Both the position numbers and the translations under genes were made by a program. This document shows, piece by piece, positions 54,338 through 62,863 of a DNA stretch of 64,000 nt; position 1 is the first letter of the stretch; the number at the start of each line of letters is the position of its first letter. This DNA is from Mycolicibacterium iranicum (GTDB taxonomy: Bacteria > Actinomycetota > Actinomycetes > Mycobacteriales > Mycobacteriaceae). The stretch lies in the NCBI RefSeq assembly GCF_002101705.1, contig NZ_LQPC01000026.1:1-64000 (forward strand), read 5' to 3'. The notes beneath the pieces were generated by a model. That model did not search any database. It was given only the letters and a program-made list of their open reading frames with translations, and was not told the origin of the DNA.

Positions 54338-54957
54338 TGGCGCCGAGCGATTTCTACTTGGCGCCAGAAGCCACTTCAATGGCAGAACATATTCGGCGAC
54401 ACGTGGGTCATGTGAAAGTGGTTCCGCCGGAGGCATTATCGCTTTGGCTACCGTCGCTATCGGTCCCTCTGGGCTGGACTGCCACAACATTGGATATGGG
54501 TCCGATAACGCCCGCACGAGTACTTATTCGACGCGCAGATGATGGAATCGACGGCTGGATCGGGTGCGAAGTAATCAATCTGCTCCGATTCAGTGGAACC
54601 GTGAGCGACGACGTAATCGAGAATGGCGCTGGCCGAGCCCTGAGGTCCCTCGGGGTAAACGAACCGATCACGTACCGCATCCGCATGCCGGCTGAGGTAA
54701 ACGTAATAGCCACGCGTAGCAGAGGAACATTGTCGCGAGGCACTCGGCTCTGGATTCAGGTCAGCGACTTCGTCGTGCGGTCCGACGGTGGTGGAGGACT
54801 CGTTGAGCACACCATCTTGATCAATGCTCAGGCACGACGACACCTGAAATCCGATGTCGCACAGCTAACTGAATCTGTGCATTCAGCGCTGGTTACCAAC
54901 ATTTCGATTCCCAGGCCACGCACGGCCCGCGAGACTCATCGGGGATCTCACCGCTGA
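54337..54957 (+). CDS. Unknown protein of the type VII cassette
   Basis: 206 residues from GTG 54337, whose G is the last base of the preceding TAG stop. The protein is soluble in appearance: SMAEHIRRHVGHVKVVPPEA, then TPARVLIRRADDGIDGWIGC and EVINLLRFSGTVSDDVIENG, later LSRGTRLWIQVSDFVVRSDG. No signal peptide or transmembrane helix. The tight coupling suggests a chaperone, lipoprotein-like partner or immunity protein. Codon use is less GC-rich than in the flanks. Confidence 0.65.
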   Translation: MAPSDFYLAPEATSMAEHIRRHVGHVKVVPPEALSLWLPSLSVPLGWTATTLDMGPITPARVLIRRADDGIDGWIGCEVINLLRFSGTVSDDVIENGAGRALRSLGVNEPITYRIRMPAEVNVIATRSRGTLSRGTRLWIQVSDFVVRSDGGGGLVEHTILINAQARRHLKSDVAQLTESVHSALVTNISIPRPRTARETHRGSHR

Positions 54958-55007
54958 TGCCTAGCATCAACCAAGGGAAGGGCGTAGGCAACTACCTTAG
55001 CTAATAG

Positions 55008-55448
55008 TCACGACCGCGGCTCAAACTTCAGCGGTAGCGCCTGATCCTCTGTTCCTTGTTTCCGAATTTTGGACAACCAATCCCGGTATGCGGATTCGTT
55101 CAAATCCCCGATACGCTTGCCTTCTTCTGTGATTCGGAGCCACAACGTCCACGGCCACCCGTCGCGCTCGTTGAAACCGTCGACATACTCGGCTTCAAGG
55201 CGGCGTGCCGACTCGTCAGCTGTCGTGGTCCACGGCTCGAATCGTGCGCCATGGTCTCGGAGCTCACCCACCTCGGCCAAGCCTTCACTGATCAAGGCCC
55301 TCACAATGTCAATGGTTTTTGACTGAACTTCATCTAAGGTGGCAGATGTGTTCTCTAGCGCAACGTTCCGGTGAACCTCCCACAGCTTCACCCAATCGTT
55401 CCGCCCCTCCACGAGGAGCTTTTCGCGCGCCGTTAGCTCCGAAACCAT
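55008..55448 (-). CDS. Small uncharacterised protein of the cassette, possibly immunity-type
   Basis: 146 residues, opposite strand to the other cassette genes. Sequence: VSELTAREKLLVEGRNDWVK, LWEVHRNVALENTSATLDEV, then WPWTLWLRITEEGKRIGDLN. Acidic, soluble, Trp-rich; such small proteins next to secreted polymorphic toxins are often immunity proteins, but I cannot assign a family. Convergent with the 206-residue gene. Confidence 0.65.
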   Translation of the reverse strand: MVSELTAREKLLVEGRNDWVKLWEVHRNVALENTSATLDEVQSKTIDIVRALISEGLAEVGELRDHGARFEPWTTTADESARRLEAEYVDGFNERDGWPWTLWLRITEEGKRIGDLNESAYRDWLSKIRKQGTEDQALPLKFEPRS

Positions 55449-55642
55449 GTGCCGAGCATACCCAAACCTTCTGACGCCAACGGCCAGGAATTCTTTGAAT
55501 GGAGACTTGAATCAGGGCGACATGGAGACAGCTATGAGTGCAACCTCAAAAGATCGTGAGTGCAATCTCGGAGTATCCGATACGTCGTCAGGCTGAATAA
55601 TTCGGGAGGAATCCATCGACGAAGGCAAGCAAATCAATTCGC

Positions 55643-55672
55643 GCGTTCGGGCTTAACCTGAACGCGATTTTT
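55643..55672 (+). terminator. Intrinsic terminator near the right end of the cassette
   Basis: GCGTTCGGG (55643-55651) pairs with CCTGAACGC (55657-55665) with one mismatch, loop CTTAA, followed by GATTTTT. This is the classical hairpin plus T-run. It lies in the 339-bp gap 55449-55787, which otherwise holds no credible gene. It would stop transcription heading rightwards out of the cassette. Confidence 0.7.
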
Positions 55673-55775
55673 CGCCGCAGACCACGAGTTGCACCTGGCG
55701 GGCGGCTCGCACCAAGCGACGTTGTTCGAAACCTGGGCAAGAAGAACCTCAACATTGATCACATGACCGTGCTGC

Positions 55776-55797
55776 CACCGAAAGTCATCAGCCTCCG
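55776..55797. repeat. Right 22-bp direct repeat, overlapping the vanW-family stop codon
   Basis: Direct copy of 52298-52319 with one mismatch. The stop codon of the vanW-family gene (55788-55790) lies within it, so this copy probably is the original site. Read on the minus strand it contains GGCTGATGACTTTCGGT. Confidence 0.75.
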
Positions 55798-57506
55798 CAC
55801 ACCACTTTCGGAATCGGGTCGTAGCGCACGGTGTGCGATTCCGTCCGCGTCTCGCCGGTGACGATGTCTCGCAACGTGCGGGTGTCGGTGATCGTGAACC
55901 CGGGTGCACCGCCGCTGGCGCTGCATGATTCCCCCTCGGGGATGGTGATGGTCCGGGGACTGGTCGGCGCCGTTCGCGGACTCTGCGCCGAGGTCACTTC
56001 GTAGCGTTTGATCCCGATCAGCCGGACGGTGACCGATCCCGAGGTCCACACCGTCTGGATCTGCACCGGTGTGGGTCCGTCGTTGCGGAACTTGACGTCG
56101 ATGACGTCGCCGAAGACCGTCGCCTCCCGGCCCGCTGGATACCGGCTTATGTAGTAGCTATGTTCTTGGTGCTCAACGAGTTCCATGCCGGCGAAGTACG
56201 CAGCGTTGAACAGCGTGGTGGCCACCTGGGACACGCCACCACCGACACCGCTGTCCGGTCGGCCGTCGAGGATGATGCCGGCTTCGACGTAGCCGTTGGC
56301 CGCGTTGCGCGGATTGGTGGCGGCGTTGAGGCTGAACGTCTCCCCCGGCGCGACGACAAGGCCGTCGATGGCTCCCGCCGCCCGCTTGATGTTCACGCCC
56401 GAGTCGCCCGAGAAGCCGGAGGTCTGGAACTCGCCGATGACCTCTATCGCCCCGAGCGCGTCGATGTCCGCGGTGGTGAAGGTCGCCGGCTCGTCGACGT
56501 AGACGGCGGTGATGTCGCGCTCGTCGGTGCTGGTGAGCGCGTCCATCAGGTCGGCGAGGGTGGCGTCGTAGTCGATGCGGCGGCCGTCCTGGGAGGGCAA
56601 CTTCGCCGGCGGAGACGCGACAAAGTCGATCGTGGCGTTGCGCAGCGGCGTCTCGGATGCTGCGAGTTGGGGGCGGGCGGCGTCGGCGATAGCGGTCGTG
56701 TCGACGGTGGCGACGATGTCGCCGTCCTCGACGTCGAAGGTCATTGCCGCGGCGATGACGTCCTCGGAGATGACGGCTCGGGCGTCGCCGTCGCCGGCGA
56801 TGACGACAGGGGCGGAGACGGCCGGCGCGGCGATGTCGTCGATGGCTGCCTGTACGTCGGAAGTCGTTGTGCTGGGCTCAAGTTCGAGAACTGGGAGGTC
56901 GAGGGTGGCGCCGGCAGCCCAGTCGCGTTTGAGCAGTGCAGCGGAAGTGTCGACGTCGAGTTGGCGGCCATTCTCCGGGTCGACGGCGACGGGTTCGCGG
57001 CCTTGGAAGCGGACCGACCCTTCGATGGGGCCCTTGGCAATGGTGCTGCCCAGCTGTTCGAGGGCGGCGGTGAGGGCGGCGTCGTCGGCGGTCGACACGA
57101 CGCCGATCTCGCGGGTGGTGAACAGGGACGTGAGTCGGGTGATCGGGTTCAGCGGCTGGACGCCGGCCTGTGCGACTGTGGCAGCCCAGTCGACCGACAG
57201 ACCCACCGAGGTCGGGTCGATCTCGCCGTCCACGTCACCGAGCGTGACGGAGACGGGCTGGGTCGCGCGGGGTGTGACGTCGGCACGGAGTCGGTCTTCG
57301 GCATCGCCGCGTTGCATACCGCCGATCGGCACGCCGGCGGCGCTGACGCCGCGGGGGACGCGATCGGAGCTGAGGAGCAGGTCGCCCAGGTAAAGGCTGG
57401 CCAGGACGGCGAACGGGGCGGTCAGCAGGAGCCACAGGAGGCGGAATCGCGCCGGGGCGGCGTGCTTGGCACCCGGTGTCCCGGTTGTGTGCCCTTCGAG
57501 CGGCAT
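55788..57506 (-). CDS. VanW family protein
   Basis: 572 residues. A single N-terminal transmembrane segment LLWLLLTAPFAVLASLYLGD is followed by an extracytoplasmic region with two PG-binding_4 type domains (VSVTLGDVDGEIDPTSVGLS; VEDGDIVATVDTTAIADAAR). The VanW domain starts near residue 380: EFQTSGFSGDSGVNIKRAAG, PGETFSLNAATNPRNAANGY, DSGVGGGVSQVATTLFNAAY. Such proteins sit at the cell wall; their biochemical role is unclear. Its 3' end is the right boundary of the type VII cassette. Confidence 0.92.
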   Translation of the reverse strand: MPLEGHTTGTPGAKHAAPARFRLLWLLLTAPFAVLASLYLGDLLLSSDRVPRGVSAAGVPIGGMQRGDAEDRLRADVTPRATQPVSVTLGDVDGEIDPTSVGLSVDWAATVAQAGVQPLNPITRLTSLFTTREIGVVSTADDAALTAALEQLGSTIAKGPIEGSVRFQGREPVAVDPENGRQLDVDTSAALLKRDWAAGATLDLPVLELEPSTTTSDVQAAIDDIAAPAVSAPVVIAGDGDARAVISEDVIAAAMTFDVEDGDIVATVDTTAIADAARPQLAASETPLRNATIDFVASPPAKLPSQDGRRIDYDATLADLMDALTSTDERDITAVYVDEPATFTTADIDALGAIEVIGEFQTSGFSGDSGVNIKRAAGAIDGLVVAPGETFSLNAATNPRNAANGYVEAGIILDGRPDSGVGGGVSQVATTLFNAAYFAGMELVEHQEHSYYISRYPAGREATVFGDVIDVKFRNDGPTPVQIQTVWTSGSVTVRLIGIKRYEVTSAQSPRTAPTSPRTITIPEGESCSASGGAPGFTITDTRTLRDIVTGETRTESHTVRYDPIPKVVCGG

Positions 57507-57644
57507 CGACTTCGTTCCTCGCTGGCTTGCTCAGCGCGTCAGCAAACACGCCGTAAGCCAGCTTATCGACTGGCGACGATTCGTGCCGTGATGGGCCGTT
57601 TCGTCACGCGCACCCATAGTCGCGTACGAGGCAGAGCAGCGAGG

Positions 57645-58874
57645 CTAGTTGCTCGTCGGCGGTGGTGGTTGGTAGGGGTGGTACCACTTCCATTGGGCGC
57701 GTTCGCCGAGTGGCCCTCGGCAGGGCTCGACGATAGGTGCCGGAGTGGTGGGCGGCCGAGCCAGCGGACCGTGGGTGAGCACGTCGCCGTCACTGTCAGT
57801 GACCACGAGGGTATCGGCGGTCCCGCTGATCGTGATGGCGCCGCGGTGGTGTTCGCGATGGTGGTGTGGGCACACCAGCACCAGATTCCACAGCTCCGTC
57901 GGGCCGCCGTCCTCCCAATGCCGAATGTGGTGAGCGTGTAGCCCGCGGGTGGCGCCGCAACCCGGAACGACACAGCAGCGGTCACGGTATTCGAGGGCGC
58001 GCCGCAGCCGGCGGCTGATCGTGCGGGTGGTGCGCCCCGCCCCGATCAACTGGCCGTGGCGCTCCAACCACACCTCACAGGTTGCGTCGCACAACAGCAG
58101 CCGCCGATCAGCATCGGAGAGCACCGGCCCTAAATGCAGCGCAGCAGAATGCTTTTCCGGGTCAAGGTGCACGACAACCGTGGTGTGCGCGCCGTGGGGC
58201 CGGCGAGCCACATCGCTGTCCCATCCGGCTTCGACCAGGCTCATGAATGCGTCGACCCGATTCGGAAACGGCGGCTTCTGATCTCCCGTGTCCTCACCAT
58301 GATCGCGCGTCCACTCGGCGATCACCTTGTCGTGATGTGACTGCACCGCCGTGTCGAACTTCGCGGCCTCCACCTTCGGCAACCGTATGCGGTAGGTCGT
58401 GTATTCGTCGTCCTCAGTTCGGCTGAACTCGCGACGCGGTTCGTGTTTCGACTCGGGCTCAGGTCGGGGTTCAAGTTTGACCGCCGTCCGCAGCTGGGCA
58501 ACCGTGGCGACCGCGGCCAACTGGGCATAATGCGCATCGGACCCGTCGGCCGCCCGCTCGGCGATGACCCCTACCTGGTCCAGTGACAGCCGCCCCTCAC
58601 GCATCCCCTGCACGCACTGAGGAAACTCATCGAGGCGGCGCGCAATGGCGACGACGGTCTCGGCGTTGCGTGCCGTCACTCCGGTCTTCCACGCCATCAA
58701 CGCCGCCACCGAACGCGCGCCCGTCCCGCCCGCCAGTTGGTCTCGCTCGATCTCGGCAGCGATTTCCACAATGCGACTGTCGATAACATTGCGCTGACCG
58801 GTCAGCTCAGCCAGCTCGTCGAACAACCCCTCAAGACGCTCCTTCGGAGCCAATATGGTTGCCGTCGCGGACAT
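57645..58874 (-). CDS. 13E12/DUF222 family protein with HNH endonuclease domain
   Basis: 409 residues. DUF222 helical region (ELAELTGQRNVIDSRIVEIA, SVAALMAWKTGVTARNAETV, GRLSLDQVGVIAERAADGSD) followed by an intact HNH domain with CVVPGCGATRGLHAHHIRHW, EDGGPTELWNLVLVCPHHHR and EHH. This large mycobacterial family (the 13E12 repeats of M. tuberculosis) is multicopy and associated with variable regions; some copies host phage-like element insertion. Whether it cuts DNA is unproven. The C-terminus is Pro-rich. Confidence 0.92.
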   Translation of the reverse strand: MSATATILAPKERLEGLFDELAELTGQRNVIDSRIVEIAAEIERDQLAGGTGARSVAALMAWKTGVTARNAETVVAIARRLDEFPQCVQGMREGRLSLDQVGVIAERAADGSDAHYAQLAAVATVAQLRTAVKLEPRPEPESKHEPRREFSRTEDDEYTTYRIRLPKVEAAKFDTAVQSHHDKVIAEWTRDHGEDTGDQKPPFPNRVDAFMSLVEAGWDSDVARRPHGAHTTVVVHLDPEKHSAALHLGPVLSDADRRLLLCDATCEVWLERHGQLIGAGRTTRTISRRLRRALEYRDRCCVVPGCGATRGLHAHHIRHWEDGGPTELWNLVLVCPHHHREHHRGAITISGTADTLVVTDSDGDVLTHGPLARPPTTPAPIVEPCRGPLGERAQWKWYHPYQPPPPTSN

Positions 58875-58958
58875 AACGCCATTCTGCCGAAGAGGTCCGA
58901 CAAATCAGTCCGTCCGCGGCCTGCTGCGGCCCGACATTCGGCAGGCCTGGCACGACGC

Positions 58959-60029
58959 TCAGCGATCGTCTGGAACCGCCAGCTCGTGAACGATTCGCTG
59001 CGTTCGAAACAGCTGCAGGGCAAGGGAACCGGTGTTATAGGGAAGATCGTACTTCTCGCACAACTCGCGCACGCGAACGCTGACTTCCGGCAGTCGTCTG
59101 CTGGGAAGGTCGGGAAACAGGTGGTGCTCGATCTGGTAGCACAGGTGACCGCCCGAGATGGCGAGCAGCGGGCCGGCGGTGAAGTTCGCGGTCCCCAGCA
59201 GCTGACGCAGGTACCACTCACCCTTGGTCTCGTCTTCGACCACTGCCGGGTCGAAAACCTCGACACCGCCGGGGATGTGCCCGCAGATGATGTTCACGTA
59301 CACCCAGAGGTTGCGCAGAAGGTTCGCGGTGGCGTTGGCGGCGAGGGTGCGACGCCACCGGCGCAGGCTCAGGGCCGGAAAGAACAGGTAGTCCTTGCCG
59401 AGCTGGCGGATGATCTTGCCGCGTAATTTGCGCTTCGCGGAGCCGAACGCTTCCGGAGAATCAGTGCCGTCGCGCTCGGCACGGATGCCGTGCAGCGCGA
59501 TGCCCCATTCGAATGTCGCTGCCAGGAACAGGTTTCGCAGCGGCGTGAACAGCAGCTGCCAGCGCCACGGTTGGTGCTCGGTCACCCGCAGCCAGCGGTA
59601 GCCGATGTCGTCGTCCATGCCGAGGACGTTGTTGTAGACGTGATGCCGGTAGTTGTGCGAGTGCCGCCACTGCGCCGAGTATCCGACCATGTCCCACTCC
59701 CAGGTGTTGGAGTGGATCTCGGGGTCGTTCATCCAGTCCCACTGACCGTGGGAGATGTTGTGGCCCAGCTCCATGTTCTCCAGCGACTTCGCGTAGGCCA
59801 AAGCCGCCGTCCCGAGCAGCCAGCCCTTCTTGGACCGGCTGCCGGCGATCAGCACGCGGGCCGACACGTCGAGCGCGCGCTGGAAGCCGATGACTCGCCG
59901 AATGTAGGCCGCGTCCTTCTCCCCGAGCGACTCCTCGACGTCACGGCGGATCACGTCGAGCTCGTAGGCGATCTCTTCGACGTCTTCCCTGCTGAGATGC
60001 AGGTAGGCGGGAACGTCGGTGATCGCCAT
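58959..60029 (-). CDS. Membrane fatty acid desaturase, DesA3-like
   Basis: 356 residues from ATG 60029 (MAITDVPAYLHLS). The three His boxes of acyl-CoA/lipid desaturases are present: GHNISHG at 89-95, HNYRHH at 125-130 and QIEHHLFP in the C-terminal third. Di-iron membrane enzyme that inserts a double bond into stearoyl/palmitoyl chains. M. tuberculosis DesA3 works with the reductase Rv3230c, which is not adjacent here. The upstream gap 60030-60269 shows promoter-like sequence only. Confidence 0.88.
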   Translation of the reverse strand: MAITDVPAYLHLSREDVEEIAYELDVIRRDVEESLGEKDAAYIRRVIGFQRALDVSARVLIAGSRSKKGWLLGTAALAYAKSLENMELGHNISHGQWDWMNDPEIHSNTWEWDMVGYSAQWRHSHNYRHHVYNNVLGMDDDIGYRWLRVTEHQPWRWQLLFTPLRNLFLAATFEWGIALHGIRAERDGTDSPEAFGSAKRKLRGKIIRQLGKDYLFFPALSLRRWRRTLAANATANLLRNLWVYVNIICGHIPGGVEVFDPAVVEDETKGEWYLRQLLGTANFTAGPLLAISGGHLCYQIEHHLFPDLPSRRLPEVSVRVRELCEKYDLPYNTGSLALQLFRTQRIVHELAVPDDR

Positions 60030-60176
60030 CAGGGTGTCCTCGGGTGGGCGCGTCGGAATGCGGCGCATCCGGGCAACCGCGAGATCAGACCGCAGCGTAA
60101 AGGCTGGGAGTTACCTGGGGGTAATCGCGGATCGGCGATTGCGCGAAATGGTGGCGCAGATCACGCGCCAGAGGTT

Positions 60177-60192
60177 CTGACGTTGGCGTCAG
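60177..60192. promoter_or_regulatory. Short palindrome between the desaturase and the WXG fragment
   Basis: CTGACG-TTGG-CGTCAG, perfect 6-bp arms, 148 bp upstream of the desaturase start and 78 bp upstream of the WXG fragment. Could be an operator for either gene; arms this short can occur by chance in GC-rich DNA. Confidence 0.3.
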
Positions 60193-60269
60193 CGCGAATT
60201 GGCGACACGACCCCCTCGCCGCAGCTTTTAGGCTGGAAGCGACTCAGTGACCGGCCGCACGAGGAAGCC

Positions 60270-60419
60270 ATGCAACCACTGAAAGTAGATCCTGACGTCG
60301 CGTTCGACATCTCCCGCTCGGTGAGCAACGAAGCGGTCGAACTTCATCACCAGCTGGTAGGCCTGCAACGAGACTGGGACAACCTGGCACGAGGGTGGTC
60401 AGGCACGGCTAGTAGATGA
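60270..60419 (+). pseudogene. Truncated WXG100-type ESX protein (N-terminal half only)
   Basis: 49 codons: MQPLKVDPDVAFDISRSVSN, then LHHQLVGLQRDWDNLARGWS, GTASR and TGA. The first helix and the WxG turn (WSG) of a WXG100 domain are present, but the protein stops five residues later; the second helix and any C-terminal toxin are missing. The stop overlaps the next start (ATGA). It reads as the 5' end of an ESX polymorphic toxin gene joined by deletion to its immunity genes. Confidence 0.7.
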
Positions 60420-60709
60420 CGCAGGACGAACGCTTCGACATCGACTCCTATTTGATACTGATTGACCGATTCCTTGACGGTTCGATCACCGCGCCCGAAT
60501 TTCAACTGTCATACCTAGACGAGATGAAGTCCGAACGCCGCATGCTTGATCAGCCGGTGTATCTGGTACTTCAGGAGTTGTTCGAGGACGCCGATGCCTA
60601 CGTCGAGTCTCCCCATCTTCGCGACGCGCCCGAGGACCTCGACGACGTTCAGCTGCGCGAGTGCGCGAGCCGCGCTCGGCAGGCGCTTCGAGACCTCGGG
60701 TACACCTAG
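60416..60709 (+). CDS. Colicin-D-immunity-like protein
   Basis: 97 residues from ATG 60416. Pattern IDSYLILIDRFLDGSITAPE, FQLSYLDEMKSERRMLDQPV, YLVLQELFEDADAYVESPHL matches the family of bacterial self-protective colicin-like immunity proteins, small acidic all-helical proteins that bind tRNase toxins. Acidic composition fits neutralising a basic nuclease. It is translationally coupled to the truncated WXG gene, yet no toxin domain is present in the window. Confidence 0.75.
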   Translation: MTQDERFDIDSYLILIDRFLDGSITAPEFQLSYLDEMKSERRMLDQPVYLVLQELFEDADAYVESPHLRDAPEDLDDVQLRECASRARQALRDLGYT

Positions 60710-60745
60710 CAGTCCCTATTCGGTTGGCCTGTCTAGTGCATCCGG

Positions 60746-61018
60746 ATGAGAATTCCCATGGATAGCACCTTTCGCTTTCTCGGCGCCGACGCGGCCGAGC
60801 TCCTTGACGAGTTTCTGGGCCGCCGTCACCCCGATTTGCGCGAACGTGTCCGGCGATCCGGCACCGTTCCGGCGTCTGATGCAGAGCTCATCATGGTGGC
60901 GCTGAGTGAGGAATTGACGAACAACCTCGACGAAGACTGGGAACCAGCCGGTTACGGACGGACCGTCAGTGCAGTGATGGCCGCGTTCAATCGCACGCGC
61001 ATTGCGGAGTGGCCATGA
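60746..61018 (+). CDS. Small unknown protein of the immunity cluster
   Basis: 90 residues from ATG 60746 (a second ATG at 60758). FRFLGADAAELLDEFLGRRH, then DAELIMVALSEELTNNLDED and GRTVSAVMAAFNRTRIAEWP. Short, acidic, helical. The stop overlaps the next start by 4 bp (ATGA), so the two proteins are probably made together. No family recognised. Confidence 0.7.
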   Translation: MRIPMDSTFRFLGADAAELLDEFLGRRHPDLRERVRRSGTVPASDAELIMVALSEELTNNLDEDWEPAGYGRTVSAVMAAFNRTRIAEWP

Positions 61019-61389
61019 CGGTGCGGGCAGGGTGGCGGCCGATCTCCACGGAGGAGGAAGCCGTTATCCGAACCATTCTATGCCGAGCCAAGATTCGCGG
61101 AACCCGCGTCCTCCTTGACCAACTCGAAAGGGCAATGGTCTCGCACTCGACAGAGTGGGTTCTCAACGTGGCGGCCGCAGGAGGCAGTTCTGAGCTTCCG
61201 AGCGGGCCATTTCCCGCACGTACGCTTATCAAAAGCAGCGCGGGCTACCACGGCGAAATCATTGTCTGGATCACCGATGGCCTCGTGTCAGGCTTGGAAT
61301 ACGCCTGGATCGGTGACAAACCCCCAATGCGGTGGCCAAGGCCCGAGGAGATCGATGTGGTATCAGAAGCGGGCGGGATCGGAACGTGA
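61015..61389 (+). CDS. Small unknown protein, immunity-cluster type
   Basis: 124 residues from ATG 61015. ISTEEEAVIRTILCRAKIRG, then FPARTLIKSSAGYHGEIIVW and ITDGLVSGLEYAWIGDKPPM. The last segment, ending in a Trp-Pro rich turn, resembles a type of small protein often seen beside mycobacterial secreted toxins, but I cannot name the family. It starts inside the previous gene and is followed after 4 bp by the next. Confidence 0.7.
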   Translation: MTVRAGWRPISTEEEAVIRTILCRAKIRGTRVLLDQLERAMVSHSTEWVLNVAAAGGSSELPSGPFPARTLIKSSAGYHGEIIVWITDGLVSGLEYAWIGDKPPMRWPRPEEIDVVSEAGGIGT

Positions 61390-61393
61390 GCCG

Positions 61394-61765
61394 GTGATCG
61401 ACTACACAGCTCTGCCCGGCCTCGCTGGGGTCTATCTTGAAGACAGCTACGTACTCGAGATCAGCGAAAGCAGGGATCGGCTGGTCTTCGATCTCGATGC
61501 AGTTTTGACGCCAGAGCACGCCGCCTACCATCCCCCTCGCCCGGGCGAGCAATACTGCTATGCGCATGCGCGCCTCGTCTTTCCGGACGTTGAACTCGTT
61601 GAGTGGGTCACCAGATCGGCGTGTTGTTTCACCGACGCGACCGGAGAAGTGGATCTCGGGAACATCGACACGCTCACCGTCGACGGCAACCTCTTTGCTG
61701 TAGCAGGCGATTGGGGCATAGTGCGGATCCAGAGCACGCCACCGCGGATCGAACTTAAGGTGTAG
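61394..61765 (+). CDS. Small unknown protein, immunity-cluster type
   Basis: 123 residues from GTG 61394; an ATG at 61355 would give 136 residues but overlaps the previous gene by 35 bp. LAGVYLEDSYVLEISESRDR, LVFDLDAVLTPEHAAYHPPR, then YAHARLVFPDVELVEWVTRS. Beta-rich pattern with regular strand spacing. The stop is 2 bp before the next start. Function unknown. Confidence 0.7.
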   Translation: MIDYTALPGLAGVYLEDSYVLEISESRDRLVFDLDAVLTPEHAAYHPPRPGEQYCYAHARLVFPDVELVEWVTRSACCFTDATGEVDLGNIDTLTVDGNLFAVAGDWGIVRIQSTPPRIELKV

Positions 61766-61767
61766 GA

Positions 61768-62151
61768 GTGGCACGGGTAGATCTCTACCTAAACGGCCGA
61801 CGGGTGCAATCGGTGCTGATCGAAAACTCTGTCGTCTTCGAACTGTCCGGCCATAGTTTCATGATGATCCAGTCGGCGATCAGATTCGAACGCGGAACCG
61901 ACGCAATGACTTTGTCAGCCGAGGACGATCCGGACCAAGCACTTCAGCCGATCCGTGAGCTGGTGGGATCGACCATCGACGAAGCGACGGTGGATGCCGC
62001 CGGTGCGCTCCGTGTCGATTTCAGTGACGGAACACGCCTGGATGTGGAACCTGACGACGCCTATGAGGCGTGGAACGCGTCGGGGCCGGACGGCGCGCTG
62101 ATCGTCTGTACACCCGGCGGCTCGTTGGTGACGTGGAGCAAGTACAGCTAG
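61768..62151 (+). CDS. DUF6188-like protein (putative immunity family)
   Basis: 127 residues from GTG 61768. DLYLNGRRVQSVLIENSVVF, GSTIDEATVDAAGALRVDFS, DGTRLDVEPDDAYEAWNASG and VCTPGGSLVTWSKYS fit the DUF6188-type family of small beta-rich proteins (strand, L-x-G, F-x-D-G-x-x-L-x-V, YEAW, PGG motifs). Such proteins are often found in toxin-immunity islands of actinobacteria (family knowledge). Last gene of the cluster. Confidence 0.7.
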   Translation: MARVDLYLNGRRVQSVLIENSVVFELSGHSFMMIQSAIRFERGTDAMTLSAEDDPDQALQPIRELVGSTIDEATVDAAGALRVDFSDGTRLDVEPDDAYEAWNASGPDGALIVCTPGGSLVTWSKYS

Positions 62152-62164
62152 CTCAGCCGCTACC

Positions 62165-62863
62165 TCACCGAAGGTCGTCGAAGCCGACGACCTTGCCGCG
62201 GTTGATCGAAACCCAGTCCCTGGCTTCCAGATACGGACGGAACGTCTCGGCGATCGCCTGCTTGTCGGCGGCGGTCTTCGGTCGCTGAAGCTCGTACAGG
62301 TGCGGAAACTCCGTCCATGCGGTGACGGCGTCCCACAACCGCAGCGCCGCCGCACCGGTCGGCGGGTCGATGAGCACCGGGCCGAACAGGCACTGTCCGT
62401 CGGGGAAGAACAGGGTCGGGACGCCGTAGCCGCCGGCGTCGACGACACGGTTGTGGTCGGCCATTACCTCGTCGCTTGTCGTGGGGTCGGCGATCGCCTC
62501 GTCGACCAGTCCCGGATCGAAGCCCAGTTCTTCGAGAAGGTCTCGGGCGATAGACTTTTCGTGCGGCTTGTGCCCTTCGACGTGCAAGGCGCGCGCGGCT
62601 CGTTCGTACCACGCGTCGACGTCGGCCATCGACTGCCGGCGCAGCAGCGCGCCGATGCGCATCATCGACCAGCCGTAGGACCACTCCCGTTCCCAGGGGT
62701 GCTTCTTGCCCTCTTGGCGGTTGATCTCCTCAAGGCTGAAGAAGCGCCAGTTCACCTGCAGGCCGTTCTGGTCGCGTACGGCGCGGATCCACCGCGACGT
62801 CTGGTAGGCGTACGGGCACATGACGTCGAAGTGGAAGTCAACGGAGACAGGAGGATTCGTCAC
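62165..62863 (-). CDS. DsbA/FrnE-like oxidoreductase, mycothiol-nitroreductase type
   Basis: 232 residues from GTG 62863. Thioredoxin-like fold with DsbA insertion: [20 protein letters not shown] near the N-terminus and [20 protein letters not shown] containing the cis-Pro. The active site is CPYA, with one cysteine only, where M. tuberculosis Rv2466c has CPWC. A single Cys suggests mono-thiol chemistry, for instance with mycothiol. Its start overlaps the stop of the next gene upstream by 4 bp, so both form an operon with the mycothiol-dependent enzyme. Confidence 0.82.
   Translation of the reverse strand: MTNPPVSVDFHFDVMCPYAYQTSRWIRAVRDQNGLQVNWRFFSLEEINRQEGKKHPWEREWSYGWSMMRIGALLRRQSMADVDAWYERAARALHVEGHKPHEKSIARDLLEELGFDPGLVDEAIADPTTSDEVMADHNRVVDAGGYGVPTLFFPDGQCLFGPVLIDPPTGAAALRLWDAVTAWTEFPHLYELQRPKTAADKQAIAETFRPYLEARDWVSINRGKVVGFDDLR

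Noticed and set aside
55460-55600. Short plus-strand frame (about 49 codons) after the cassette's last gene
   Set aside because: No ribosome site or composition typical of coding; lies in an intergenic stretch with a terminator downstream.
57645-58874. HNH protein as evidence of an intein, homing element or phage
   Set aside because: DUF222/13E12 proteins are a multicopy chromosomal family in mycobacteria; no flanking repeat or phage gene was seen.
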